64,000 bases of DNA from Methylotenera oryzisoli (GTDB lineage Bacteria; Pseudomonadota; Gammaproteobacteria; Burkholderiales; Methylophilaceae). Every line of letters starts with the position of its first letter. Position 1 is the first letter of the stretch. A model generated the notes under the pieces. That model did no database searches. It worked only from the letters and a program-made list of their open reading frames with translations, and had not been told where the DNA came from. Below are positions 18,698 through 26,937 of the stretch, piece by piece. The stretch spans positions 62,001 through 126,000 of the forward strand of contig NZ_PQVH01000008.1 in the NCBI RefSeq assembly GCF_004661485.1, given 5' to 3'. The translations under genes and the position numbers were made by a program.

Positions 18698-19924
18698 TTA
18701 GCCTTTGTGCAATGCAATGTTGCCAAGATCCCATATTGGTAAGAAGATGCCCAGTGCCAGAATCAACACCATCACTCCTAAAAATACGATTAAGATAGGC
18801 TCAATCTGCGCACCTAGGGTTTTAATTTCATATTCAACATCACGCTGATACATGTCGGCAATTTCTTCCATGAGATCATCTAGAGAGCCTGATTCCTCAC
18901 CTACGGCAATCATCTGCAGAACAATGGGATTAAATACACCACTATTGGTTGCAGTGCGTAGAATGCTTTCACCACGTTCCACACCTTCGCGCATTTGGTC
19001 GATACGGCTACCCACATAATCATTATCGGCAGTTTGTGCAACGAGCTTTAGCCCATTGGTAATCGGTACACCACTTTTACTTGAGAGTGCAAAACTTCTG
19101 GCAAAGCGTGCCATGGTCGCTTTATGGACAATTTTACCGGCGATAGGTATTTTTAATTTAATGCTATCCCAGTTATACCTGCCGATACTGGTTGCAGTAT
19201 ATGAGCGAAACAAAAACACAGCACCAACTATTAGGGCCAATAAGTAGGGCCAAAATGCCTGCATAAAAGCTGAGAACGCCAACAAACCTCGTGTCATTAA
19301 GGGGAGCTCAACACCAAAGCTTTGAAATACTTTTGCAAACGCCGGAATGACAAATAAGTTCACCACAACAATAGCGACAGCCATCGCAATCACCACAAAA
19401 GTAGGGTAGCGCAATGCAGCTTTAATTTGATCGCGCATAAATCGTTCAAACTCTATATGTTCGAATAACCTAAAAAATACGCTATCCAATAAACCGGTAC
19501 TTTCGCCTACACGTACCATGCTGACATAAAAGCTTGAAAAAACGCTAGGGTGCTGTGCTAGTGCTACTGAGAGTTCACGGCCACCAGCCAAGCTCTCCCG
19601 TACGTTACCAATAACTGAAGAAAAAGCTTTGTTTTGTGTGGATGCCTGTAAGCCGTTGAGTGCGTTCATAATCGGAATGCCAGCTTTTAATAAGGTGTAC
19701 ATTTGTCTGCTAAAAAGCATGACATCTAGCGTACTAATCTTTTCTTTAAATAAATTAAAGTTGACTTCTTTAGTTGCCACTTTTGCTGATTGAGCTTTAA
19801 TTTCTATCGGCGTGATATTGATGCTCAATAGCTGCGAGGCAACATTGCTGCTGTCTATACTTTCCATGGTACCCTGTACCAATGCCCCTTGGCTGTCTCT
19901 ACCTTTGTAAGCAAACGATGGCAT
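18698..19924 (-). CDS. mshG: MshG inner-membrane platform protein (GspF/PilC family)
   Basis: The 408-residue product is a canonical GspF-family platform protein: the start MPSFAYKGRDSQGALVQG, two repeated cytoplasmic helical domains (about residues 70-170 and 270-370) and three long membrane helices near 170-195, 220-240 and 375-400. It anchors the assembly ATPase MshE and pulls pilin subunits into the growing fibre. Only 6 bases separate it from mshE, so they are co-transcribed. Confidence 0.92.
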   Translation of the reverse strand: MPSFAYKGRDSQGALVQGTMESIDSSNVASQLLSINITPIEIKAQSAKVATKEVNFNLFKEKISTLDVMLFSRQMYTLLKAGIPIMNALNGLQASTQNKAFSSVIGNVRESLAGGRELSVALAQHPSVFSSFYVSMVRVGESTGLLDSVFFRLFEHIEFERFMRDQIKAALRYPTFVVIAMAVAIVVVNLFVIPAFAKVFQSFGVELPLMTRGLLAFSAFMQAFWPYLLALIVGAVFLFRSYTATSIGRYNWDSIKLKIPIAGKIVHKATMARFARSFALSSKSGVPITNGLKLVAQTADNDYVGSRIDQMREGVERGESILRTATNSGVFNPIVLQMIAVGEESGSLDDLMEEIADMYQRDVEYEIKTLGAQIEPILIVFLGVMVLILALGIFLPIWDLGNIALHKG

Positions 19925-19930
19925 GCTGCT

Positions 19931-21634
19931 TTACTCTTCGAACTGATTGTTGATGCGCATAGCCTCAGCAATCGTCGTGCGTCTGGCCAAGACTAGGTCA
20001 ATCGCACTTTTGCGTAAGGTTTTACCAGCCATGTTTTGGCGACCTAACTTAATGAATTGATTCGGGTCGCTGTGGCTAGCAGCGTCCACCAAGTCGTTAT
20101 TCATCTCCAGAAGCTCATACACGCCAAGCCGTCCCTGATAGCCAGTTCCATTGCAAAGGCTGCAACCTTTGCCATGCGCATATTGGTGTTTTTCAGTTTC
20201 ATGGCCGATTTCATATCGCAACCATGCATGCTCAAACGGTAAAGGTTCATAGGGTTCAGTGCATCCCTCACACAGAAGACGCACTAATCGCTGGGCAACA
20301 ACACCGACGATTGAAGTTGCTACCATGTAGCGGGGCACGCCCATATCCATCATCCTAATCAGTGTGCTGGTGGCATCATTCGTATGTAGTGTGGATAGCA
20401 CCAAATGGCCGGTCATCGCTGCCCTTAGGCCAATTTGCGCTGTTTCTTGGTCTCGCATCTCACCAACTAGAATAATGTCAGGGTCTTGCCGCAATGCTGA
20501 TCTAAGTACGCGTGAGAAGTCTAAATCAATTTTTTCATTAACTTGCACCTGATTGATTCCGGGTAGGCGATATTCGACAGGATCCTCAACAGTAATGATT
20601 TTATTGGCAGAGGAATTTCTCTCGTTTAGTGCGGCGTAAAGTGTTGTGGTTTTACCACTGCCAGTTGGTCCCGTTACTAGCACCATGCCGCTGGGGCGGT
20701 GAATTAGTTTACGAAACCGTTCCAGCATATCGGGAGGCATCCCTAGCTTATCCAATGCAAAGTTGCTACTATTTTGGATCAACAGACGCATGACCACAGA
20801 CTCGCCGTACTGCGTTGGCATCGTAGAAATACGGATATCAACGGGCTGCTGTTTAATTTTTAATGCAAAGCGGCCATCTTGGGGTAAGCGCTTTTCAGAA
20901 ATATCCAAACTAGACATTAGTTTAAGACGTAGCACTAATGCTGAAGTAATTTTTAATTCTGCTTCGGTTTGTAGGTGCATCACACCATCTATCCTAAATC
21001 GAATATATAGCTTGTTTTCCTGTGGTTCAATATGAATATCTGATGCGCGCACCTGTGCTGCATCTTCAAAAATTGTTTGTAGTAGCTTAACAACAGGTGC
21101 CTCTTCGCTATTTCCCGTAATTCCTAGTGCAGCAAAGTCGATTGCGGTGTCACCAAGGTCTTGCCCAAGCTCCATAGCAAGGTTTGAAATTTCGTCGGTA
21201 CGGCGATAACTGCGGTCAATCAATTGTAGTAGTGCATTTTCTTGCACAACCGCTAGCTCTATATCTTTGTGCAGGATACGAACGATTTCATCGTAAGCAA
21301 ATAGGTCAGTCGGATCAACCATGCCGACTAGATAAGTGGCGCCTCTGTCTTCCAAAACCGCGCTACGGAAGCGCCTAGCTTGCGCTTCTGGCAATTTGTT
21401 AATTACTTCGGTTTTGGTGCTGAATTGCTGGATATTGATGTAGGGGATTTTTAACTGGTGTGCAAGCGCTTCAGAAATTTGTGTTTCTGTCACATATCCA
21501 CTGTCTACAAAAATACGGCCAAGCTTGCGACCGGTGCGTTTTTGCTCTTCTAGTGATCTATTTAAATCGTCAGCAGAAATCAGGTTTTGCTGAACTAACA
21601 CTTCACCAAGGCGAATCTTTTCAGGACGTGCCAT
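19931..21634 (-). CDS. mshE: MshE pilus extension ATPase (GspE/PilB family)
   Basis: A 567-residue hexameric ATPase that drives MSHA extension. It has the N-terminal MshEN/T2SSE domain (GEVLVQQNLISADDLNRSL), Walker A GPTGSGKTTTLY (about residue 325), Asp box and Walker B-like DIILVGEMRD, His box (LSTLHTNDA) and a tetracysteine zinc element (CEGC and CSLC). The MshEN domain in other bacteria binds cyclic-di-GMP; the N-terminal half here has the length for two such motifs, but binding is inference. It is the first gene of the locus; GAGG lies five bases upstream of the ATG. Confidence 0.92.
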   Translation of the reverse strand: MARPEKIRLGEVLVQQNLISADDLNRSLEEQKRTGRKLGRIFVDSGYVTETQISEALAHQLKIPYINIQQFSTKTEVINKLPEAQARRFRSAVLEDRGATYLVGMVDPTDLFAYDEIVRILHKDIELAVVQENALLQLIDRSYRRTDEISNLAMELGQDLGDTAIDFAALGITGNSEEAPVVKLLQTIFEDAAQVRASDIHIEPQENKLYIRFRIDGVMHLQTEAELKITSALVLRLKLMSSLDISEKRLPQDGRFALKIKQQPVDIRISTMPTQYGESVVMRLLIQNSSNFALDKLGMPPDMLERFRKLIHRPSGMVLVTGPTGSGKTTTLYAALNERNSSANKIITVEDPVEYRLPGINQVQVNEKIDLDFSRVLRSALRQDPDIILVGEMRDQETAQIGLRAAMTGHLVLSTLHTNDATSTLIRMMDMGVPRYMVATSIVGVVAQRLVRLLCEGCTEPYEPLPFEHAWLRYEIGHETEKHQYAHGKGCSLCNGTGYQGRLGVYELLEMNNDLVDAASHSDPNQFIKLGRQNMAGKTLRKSAIDLVLARRTTIAEAMRINNQFEE

Positions 21635-21942
21635 TTAAACCTCAAGTTTATTCATTTTATTAGTATTTTATTTTTGTAATAGTTGATATTACACTTGGCA
21701 AGTAATTGAGTTTATCCTGAGCATGCTTAAATTTACTCTTTAAATTAATTATATACGCTGTATATTGCACTGAACGTATTGAATGTGCAACCAACTCATT
21801 GGCATTTATCATGATCGCATTGGATATAGGTCTCAGTGGTGCAGTGCATTTTTACCCAAGCTATATTTTGGCTCCTGTGAGGTTGAGTGAAAAACTATGA
21901 TAAAGCCTTTGAGTTTTATGATTACCCTAAGTAAGCTTAATG
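21635..21942. other. 308-base non-coding gap upstream of the msh locus
   Basis: No gene is supported here. The gap must hold the promoter for mshE, transcribed leftward. It is AT-rich and contains the dyad ATATAC-GCT-GTATAT at 21751-21765, a possible regulator site. No convincing sigma-54 signature and no Rho-independent terminator was found by eye. The downstream end of the yhcH-like gene faces this gap. Confidence 0.4.
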
Positions 21943-22401
21943 CTAAATTTTAGGACTTACTGCAATTTTAAACACGGCTTTGTGAATATTGCCTGTGCCA
22001 ACTAATGCAGTATGTGCATCTTCAGGAAAGAAAATACAAAAAGAGTTTGCCGGAGTGGCGACCCATGCGGTTGGCATAGCATTAAATAGCTGTACATCGT
22101 AAGTCGCGTTGTAGTCACTCTCAGGATTTTCACAGTCGGCAAGCGATTTCCAGCCCATCTCATCCACCCCATCTAGCACTAGTTGAATATCAATATATTT
22201 GCGATGGCATTCTAATTGTGTTGAGTCTCTACTTCTACCTTGTATCCGCTCAATAATGACAAATAAATCATCGCCTGCGATAGAGTGTTTGCCGGGCGCT
22301 AATGCATGTAAGTTTGTGCTTTGTATATAGTCGAATACCTTTGTAAACAAAGGATGCAACATGGCGTAGCGATGTGCATTGTTTATCGTATCTAAAATCA
22401 T
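21943..22401 (-). CDS. YhcH/YjgK/YiaL family cupin-like protein
   Basis: The 152-residue product matches the YhcH/YjgK/YiaL (DUF386) family: RDSTQLECHRKYIDIQLVLDG and FFPEDAHTALV contain the conserved His, Asp and Glu residues lining the cupin barrel. Members occur next to sialic-acid or sugar-acid catabolism genes and are thought to bind sugars. Here no sugar pathway is adjacent; the gene instead follows the LRR kinase by 12 bases and may share its transcript. Family call firm, role unknown. Confidence 0.85.
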   Translation of the reverse strand: MILDTINNAHRYAMLHPLFTKVFDYIQSTNLHALAPGKHSIAGDDLFVIIERIQGRSRDSTQLECHRKYIDIQLVLDGVDEMGWKSLADCENPESDYNATYDVQLFNAMPTAWVATPANSFCIFFPEDAHTALVGTGNIHKAVFKIAVSPKI

Positions 22402-22413
22402 AAGAATTAACCT

Positions 22414-23769
22414 TTAGCCATTAATCACTGTTGAGTTGTCTATACGTTGAGCTAGTACTGTCAAACTTTGTGTTATCTCGCTGAAAACCGGGCGCGAACT
22501 TACATCTGGTTGTGCGCAATGTTGTTGGAGTATACCTAAAGCATCTACGATGTGCTTATTTTCAGGCTGAGGGCGGCAGCGCTCAAGCAACTCTTCAAGC
22601 AGACAGGCAAAAGCGCGGGCTTCTACGCGCTGCAAGCCAGAAGTCAGCTGCGTATCATGTTGAGGAATAAACGAGGCGGCGCCAAAATCTCCAAGTAAAC
22701 AATTCCCTTGCTCGTCCCATAGAATATTATGCGCATATAAATCGCCATGGGTGATGCCTTGCCTATGCAGATGTTGCGCTGCACTGGCAATACTCAAAGC
22801 AATGCTGAGCACAGAGGCTAAACTAAAACTGGTATGTTCTGCGTAACAATCACGGGTGCAAGATTCCAGGCTAGGTGGCCCGGCAAGGTTAACGAAACTA
22901 GGTGGGATTAAAGACATCAGTAACCCAGATCTGCCTGATGTGTGTCCGACCACATTACCTGCGACTGGAATCAGCGCAGCATGAGCACCGGCTGCAATGC
23001 TTGCACATTGCTCACTGCTTGGTAAGCCATCACTGGTAACGGCTCCTTTAAATATCTTTACAGCAACAGGTGAGGCTAAGCCTTGTATCTGATGGGTGGC
23101 GTTGTAGATAGTGCCAGATGCGCCTTCGCCTAGTTGCTGCTGAATATTAAGGTTGTGCCAATCAATCTGTGGGATCTTTTGATTGGTTATTGCGGCAGAT
23201 TCATAGGCTTCGCTAAATGGATTGCCTGCGTAAGCTAACCAAGCAAGGCGTGGTAGCGACACTAGCCAGCAAGGTAATGATGTAAATTGATTGGCAGAAA
23301 TGCGGAGTAGTTCTAAACGGGAGCAGTTCGCCATGGATGCCGGCAAATCTCGCAACTTATTTCCTGCGAGCATCAGCTTTTGCAGCATTTTGCAGTTGCC
23401 TAGTTCTTGAGGTAACTCAGTAACTTTATTGTCAGTTAAAATCAGCCAACGTAATTTTGCTGGTAAAGCAGATGCCGAAACCTTGTTAATCTGATTGGAT
23501 TTAAAGCCTATCATTTCAAGATTAGGGCAAAGTCCCAACACCTCAGGTAGCTCAGTAAAATTGTTTTCTGAACAAAAGATAATCCGCAACTTGCTTAACC
23601 TAGGCAGATCATCGGGTAGGGTATTTAGGGCATTGTTCGATAAATTAAGAATCTCTAAAGACTCGCTCAGCTCAAAGATTTCTCGAGGGAACTCAGTTAA
23701 CTGGCAAGCAAGATCCAAGCGTTTAATGCCAGTGAGTTTACCTGCGCGTAATAAAGAGAGGGTGTGCAT
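22414..23769 (-). CDS. Leucine-rich-repeat serine/threonine protein kinase
   Basis: About 451 residues. The N-terminal half holds roughly eight leucine-rich repeats (for example LEILNLSNNALNTLPDDL and LQKLMLAGNKLRDLP). The C-terminal half is an Hanks-type kinase: glycine loop GEGASGTIY, VAVKIF lysine, catalytic loop HGDLYAHNIL (with the Asp of HxD), and DFG in LLGDFGAAS. The usual HRDLKPEN reads HGDLYAHN, as in other bacterial LRR kinases, so activity is plausible. The start at 23769 is preferred since the longer frame reaches into the tRNA terminator. It has no membrane segment. Confidence 0.85.
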   Translation of the reverse strand: MHTLSLLRAGKLTGIKRLDLACQLTEFPREIFELSESLEILNLSNNALNTLPDDLPRLSKLRIIFCSENNFTELPEVLGLCPNLEMIGFKSNQINKVSASALPAKLRWLILTDNKVTELPQELGNCKMLQKLMLAGNKLRDLPASMANCSRLELLRISANQFTSLPCWLVSLPRLAWLAYAGNPFSEAYESAAITNQKIPQIDWHNLNIQQQLGEGASGTIYNATHQIQGLASPVAVKIFKGAVTSDGLPSSEQCASIAAGAHAALIPVAGNVVGHTSGRSGLLMSLIPPSFVNLAGPPSLESCTRDCYAEHTSFSLASVLSIALSIASAAQHLHRQGITHGDLYAHNILWDEQGNCLLGDFGAASFIPQHDTQLTSGLQRVEARAFACLLEELLERCRPQPENKHIVDALGILQQHCAQPDVSSRPVFSEITQSLTVLAQRIDNSTVING

Positions 23770-23849
23770 ACTTAATTCATTTATCCCGATTAATTTACAC
23801 TGGCGTAGTGAACATGATATTGACTTGCAGAGGTTAACGTAAGCGCCAT

Positions 23850-23883
23850 AAAATAAAAAAGCCCTGCATTTCTGCAAGGCTTT
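23850..23883 (-). terminator. Rho-independent terminator behind the tRNA-Asn pair
   Basis: On the minus strand an 11-base stem (AAAGCCTTGCA pairing with TGCAGGGCTTT, one wobble pair) closes a GAAA loop and is followed by TTTATTTTA. It begins 6 bases after the downstream tRNA-Asn CCA end, so it ends the tRNA transcript. It lies just upstream of the LRR kinase gene, which therefore needs its own promoter. Confidence 0.85.
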
Positions 23884-23888
23884 GTATT

Positions 23889-23964
23889 TGGCTCCTCAAC
23901 CTGGGCTCGAACCAGGGACCTACGGATTAACAGTCCGGCGCTCTACCGACTGAGCTATTGAGGA
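23889..23964 (-). tRNA. tRNA-Asn (GUU), downstream copy
   Basis: A 76-base tRNA with encoded CCA. The acceptor arms TCCTCAA and TTGAGGA pair, the D loop has AGCTCAGTCGGTAGAGC, the anticodon is GTT in CTGTTAA, and the T arm has GGTTCGAGCC. It is identical to the second copy 53 bases upstream and shares its promoter and terminator. Confidence 0.97.
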
Positions 23965-24017
23965 ATCGGTGTTATCACTCGAAATCAAACTTTGCATCAA
24001 TGCAAAGCATGAAAATT

Positions 24018-24093
24018 TGGCTCCTCAACCTGGGCTCGAACCAGGGACCTACGGATTAACAGTCCGGCGCTCTACCGACTGAGCTATTGAGGA
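24018..24093 (-). tRNA. tRNA-Asn (GUU), upstream copy
   Basis: Identical in all 76 bases to the other tRNA-Asn, including the CCA end and GTT anticodon. The repeat includes a few flanking bases (TTT before and ATCGGT after on the plus strand), so the pair arose by local tandem duplication with a 129-base period. A strong promoter lies 16 bases upstream. Confidence 0.97.
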
Positions 24094-24108
24094 ATCGGTG
24101 AAGGCGCT

Positions 24109-24137
24109 ATAATACTTACCGAGCGGCCTTTGGTCAA
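24109..24137 (-). promoter_or_regulatory. Sigma-70 promoter of the tRNA-Asn pair
   Basis: On the minus strand TTGACC (24132-24137) and TATTAT (24109-24114) are separated by exactly 17 bases. The predicted start lies about 8 bases before the mature tRNA. It points away from the AsmA-like gene. Confidence 0.85.
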
Positions 24138-24167
24138 TCGCTACTAGCTAATTTTTAGGTTATTTTC

Positions 24168-25502
24168 ATGAAAAAAAATAAAAAAATATTAATTGGAATT
24201 TTTATCTTAATTAGCGTGTTGATTATTCTACCTTTTTTCATTCCTATCAAAACTTACCTAAATGAAGCAGAAAAGCTTGCTAGTGCCGAATTGGGCGTGC
24301 CAGTCACGATTTCATCAGGTCGATTGCTCTTGCTACCTAGCCCACGGGTTGTAATCAGCGGGGTTAACGTAGGCGAGGGGGATACGTTAACAATTGAGCA
24401 GCTTGCTGTTATCCCATCATTAACTACAATTTTTTCTGCAACCAGAGTAGTTGATATACATATTACTAAGCCCACCGTTAAAAAAGAAGCGATAGATATT
24501 ATGTTGGCATTGGCTGGTAAGAAGACTGACGCAAATAATGAGCCTAAGATGGTTAATGTCAGGCGCGTTAATGTAAATGCATTGCAGTTGGATTGGCCAA
24601 ACCTGAAGTTGCCGGCGATGAATGCTGAAATCAGCTTCTTGCAAGATCAACAACTAAGTGCCGCAATGCTTGAGTCTGTGGATGGTGCTTTAAGCGCTAA
24701 GGTGACGCCTGAGCAAGGCGAGTATTTGATCTCTATTGATGCTGAAAAGTGGACATTGCCAGTAGGTTTGCCTTTGTTGATCGACAAAGGCAAGTTAGTA
24801 GCGCACTTAAAAGCGGATCGGTTAGATGTGTCGCGTATCGAGATGGAGCTATATGGTGGCAAGGTTAATGCTAATCTCAATATGTCGTGGCAAAAAGGTT
24901 GGCGTAGTAACGGTAAAGTGAAAGTGGAGGGGCTTGCCGTTAAAGAACCGAGTAGGTTAATCAGTAAGGCTGTTTACTTGAGTGGTCAGTTGTCGGGTAA
25001 CGGCTTTTTTTCAAGCGCAGCAAAAAATGCCGATAGGTTGATAGATAACATCAATGCAGAGTTTACATTTAAAGTGCATGATGGTGTGGTGCATGGGGTA
25101 GACTTAATTAAAGTGGCAAGCTTGCTAACCAAGCAAACTACGGGCGGCGAAACCGCATTTGATGATTTTTCAGGCTTGGCTAACGCAAAAGGCAAGCAGT
25201 ATCATTTAAAAGATCTTAAGCTCAGCTCAGGCTTGCTCTCAGGTAGCGGGCAGGTTGTGATTGCGGAAAATAAAACGCTGGATGGCACAGCTGAGGTGGA
25301 GATTAAGCGCAGCGTGAGCTTGGTTGCGGTGCCGCTGGATATATCCGGCACGGTAGATAATCCCGTGGTTTTGCCTTCTAAGGCAGCGCTTGCTGGCGCT
25401 GTTGCCGGCACAGCAATTCTAGGGCCGGGCCTTGGAACCAGCGTAGGCATTAAAGCTGCTGGTGCTATAGATAAACTTAAAGGCTTATTTAAGAACGATT
25501 AA
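24168..25502 (+). CDS. AsmA-like membrane-anchored protein
   Basis: The 444-residue product has a basic N-terminus and a single membrane helix (KILIGIFILISVLIILPFF, about residues 6-24), followed by an AsmA N-terminal segment (LNEAEKLASAELGVPVTISSGRL) and the beta-rich C-terminal region ending in a Gly/Ala-rich tail. AsmA-family proteins span the periplasm or inner membrane and are linked to lipid transport to the outer membrane and to envelope quality; this one is short compared with AsmA (about 600) or TamB. Substrate is not predictable. A hairpin terminator overlaps its stop. Confidence 0.8.
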   Translation: MKKNKKILIGIFILISVLIILPFFIPIKTYLNEAEKLASAELGVPVTISSGRLLLLPSPRVVISGVNVGEGDTLTIEQLAVIPSLTTIFSATRVVDIHITKPTVKKEAIDIMLALAGKKTDANNEPKMVNVRRVNVNALQLDWPNLKLPAMNAEISFLQDQQLSAAMLESVDGALSAKVTPEQGEYLISIDAEKWTLPVGLPLLIDKGKLVAHLKADRLDVSRIEMELYGGKVNANLNMSWQKGWRSNGKVKVEGLAVKEPSRLISKAVYLSGQLSGNGFFSSAAKNADRLIDNINAEFTFKVHDGVVHGVDLIKVASLLTKQTTGGETAFDDFSGLANAKGKQYHLKDLKLSSGLLSGSGQVVIAENKTLDGTAEVEIKRSVSLVAVPLDISGTVDNPVVLPSKAALAGAVAGTAILGPGLGTSVGIKAAGAIDKLKGLFKND

Positions 25503-25527
25503 CCGTTTTAAATAAGCCTTTATTTGT
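25479..25527 (+). terminator. Terminator hairpin overlapping the AsmA-like gene end
   Basis: A perfect 14-base inverted repeat, AAAGGCTTATTTAA (25479-25492) and TTAAATAAGCCTTT (25508-25521), encloses the TAA stop and is followed by ATTTG. The tail is weak. It can act in both directions between this gene and the convergent aminotransferase gene. Confidence 0.65.
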
Positions 25528-25571
25528 ATTGGGCAACATGGTGTAAGCCATGTTGCTAATCAATTGCTACC

Positions 25572-26774
25572 TTATTGCAGCGCCTTTTCAATGCGATCCA
25601 ATGCATTGCGCAGGTTGTCCATAGATGTTGCAAATGAGATTCTGAAATAGCCTTCTGCACCAAATGCTGAGCCAGGCACAACGGCAACATCAAACTCTTC
25701 AAGCAGATATTCAGCTAACGCCATATCATTTGCGGCTTTAATTTTTCCAGCTTGAAATAAGTTATCAATCGCTCCACGAGCGTCAGGGAATGCATAGAAT
25801 GCGCCACCAGCCATCAGGCAGCTTAATCCCGGCATGCTATTAAAGCGATTAACTACATAGGTATGGCGCTCTTTAAATGCTGTCACCATAGGCACGATAC
25901 ATTCTTGAGAGCCCTCAAGTGCAGCTTGCGCCGCTACTTGCGAGATTGAGGCAGGGTTGCTGGTGGATTGTGACTGCAAAATTTCCATCGCTTTAATGAT
26001 GTAAGCAGGGCCTGCTGCATAACCAATACGCCAGCCGGTCATTGAATAAGCTTTTGAAACACCATTAAGCACAATGCAGCGGTCTTTTAACGCTGGTGTA
26101 GCGTTTAAAATGTTGTAGAACTTGTTGCCGGTCAGGTTTACGTGCTCATACATATCATCTGTTGCTACTAAAACATGTGGGTGTTTAAGTAAAACTTCAC
26201 CTAATGCTTGTAGTTCAGCCAATGTATACACTGCGCCCGTAGGATTTGACGGTGAGTTAATCATAAACAGTTTGGTTTTAGGAGTGATGGCAGCTTCTAG
26301 TTGTGCTGCTGTCAGTTTGAACCCTTGCTCAATACCGCATTCGATAATCACTGGTGTGGCTTCTGCTACCAATGCGATATCTGCATACGATACCCAGTAT
26401 GGTGCAGGAACAATCACTTCGTCGCCTTTGTTCAGTACGGCCAAGCACAGATTGAAAATAGTTTGTTTACCACCTACGCCTACAATCACTTCATTCAGTG
26501 CGTAGTCAAAACCATTTTCGTTTTTAAATTTTGCAACAATTGCTTTTTTCAATCCAGGAATACCAGCAACTGGGGTGTATTTTGTAAAGCCGGCGTCAAT
26601 CGCAGCTTTGGCTGCATCTTTAATATGTTGAGGCGTATCAAAGTCTGGCTCGCCAGCCGCTAAGCCGATAATGTCTCGACCCTCAGCTTTGTATTTACCT
26701 GCCTTAGCGGTAATGGCTAAAGTTGGCGACTCTTTGATTGATAAAACGCGTTGGGATAATACGGAGTGTGACAA
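25572..26774 (-). CDS. Class I PLP-dependent aspartate aminotransferase
   Basis: A 400-residue fold-type I aminotransferase of subgroup I-gamma (AspC/AatA type), not the E. coli AspC branch. Seen motifs: AGEPDFDTPQHIKDAA, the substrate-phosphate stretch VGVGGKQTIFN, NSPSNPTGAVY (Asn for PLP ring), and the Schiff-base Lys241 in GVSKAYSMTGWRIGYA. An Arg near the C-terminus (YFRISFA) binds the alpha-carboxylate. It transfers amino groups between aspartate and 2-oxoglutarate; some members also accept prephenate. Length is full. Confidence 0.9.
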   Translation of the reverse strand: MSHSVLSQRVLSIKESPTLAITAKAGKYKAEGRDIIGLAAGEPDFDTPQHIKDAAKAAIDAGFTKYTPVAGIPGLKKAIVAKFKNENGFDYALNEVIVGVGGKQTIFNLCLAVLNKGDEVIVPAPYWVSYADIALVAEATPVIIECGIEQGFKLTAAQLEAAITPKTKLFMINSPSNPTGAVYTLAELQALGEVLLKHPHVLVATDDMYEHVNLTGNKFYNILNATPALKDRCIVLNGVSKAYSMTGWRIGYAAGPAYIIKAMEILQSQSTSNPASISQVAAQAALEGSQECIVPMVTAFKERHTYVVNRFNSMPGLSCLMAGGAFYAFPDARGAIDNLFQAGKIKAANDMALAEYLLEEFDVAVVPGSAFGAEGYFRISFATSMDNLRNALDRIEKALQ

Positions 26775-26876
26775 GGTCTGTTCCTTAAGACAAATTTGTA
26801 TGTAACCGGTTGAATTGCCGCCATTTTACGCACAAATATGTGGATTAGGAATAGCACAGAGTCTAAAAAGTGCAAG

Positions 26877-26904
26877 AAGACGGCATGCAAATGTATGCCG
26901 TCTT
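26877..26904 (-). terminator. Hairpin behind the TPR serine protease gene
   Basis: Arms AAGACGGCAT (26877-26886) and ATGCCGTCTT (26895-26904) form a perfect 10-base stem with an 8-base loop. Read leftward it follows the protease stop by about 35 bases and is followed by a modest T-rich stretch. It most likely ends that transcript. Confidence 0.55.
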
Positions 26905-26937
26905 GAATTGATTGGCTAGCGTTTGAGTTCTACTAGG

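Noticed and set aside
21751-21775. A LexA-like CTGTATAT near the msh promoter region
   Set aside because: The second half CAG is missing at the required spacing; it is better read as part of the ATATAC/GTATAT dyad.
21897-21953. An 18-codon frame in the gap upstream of the msh locus
   Set aside because: No ribosome site, and it overlaps the end of the YhcH-like gene on the other strand.
23889-24093. The two tRNA-Asn copies as attachment sites of a small island
   Set aside because: Only a 53-base spacer separates them and both tRNAs are complete; there is no room for cargo.
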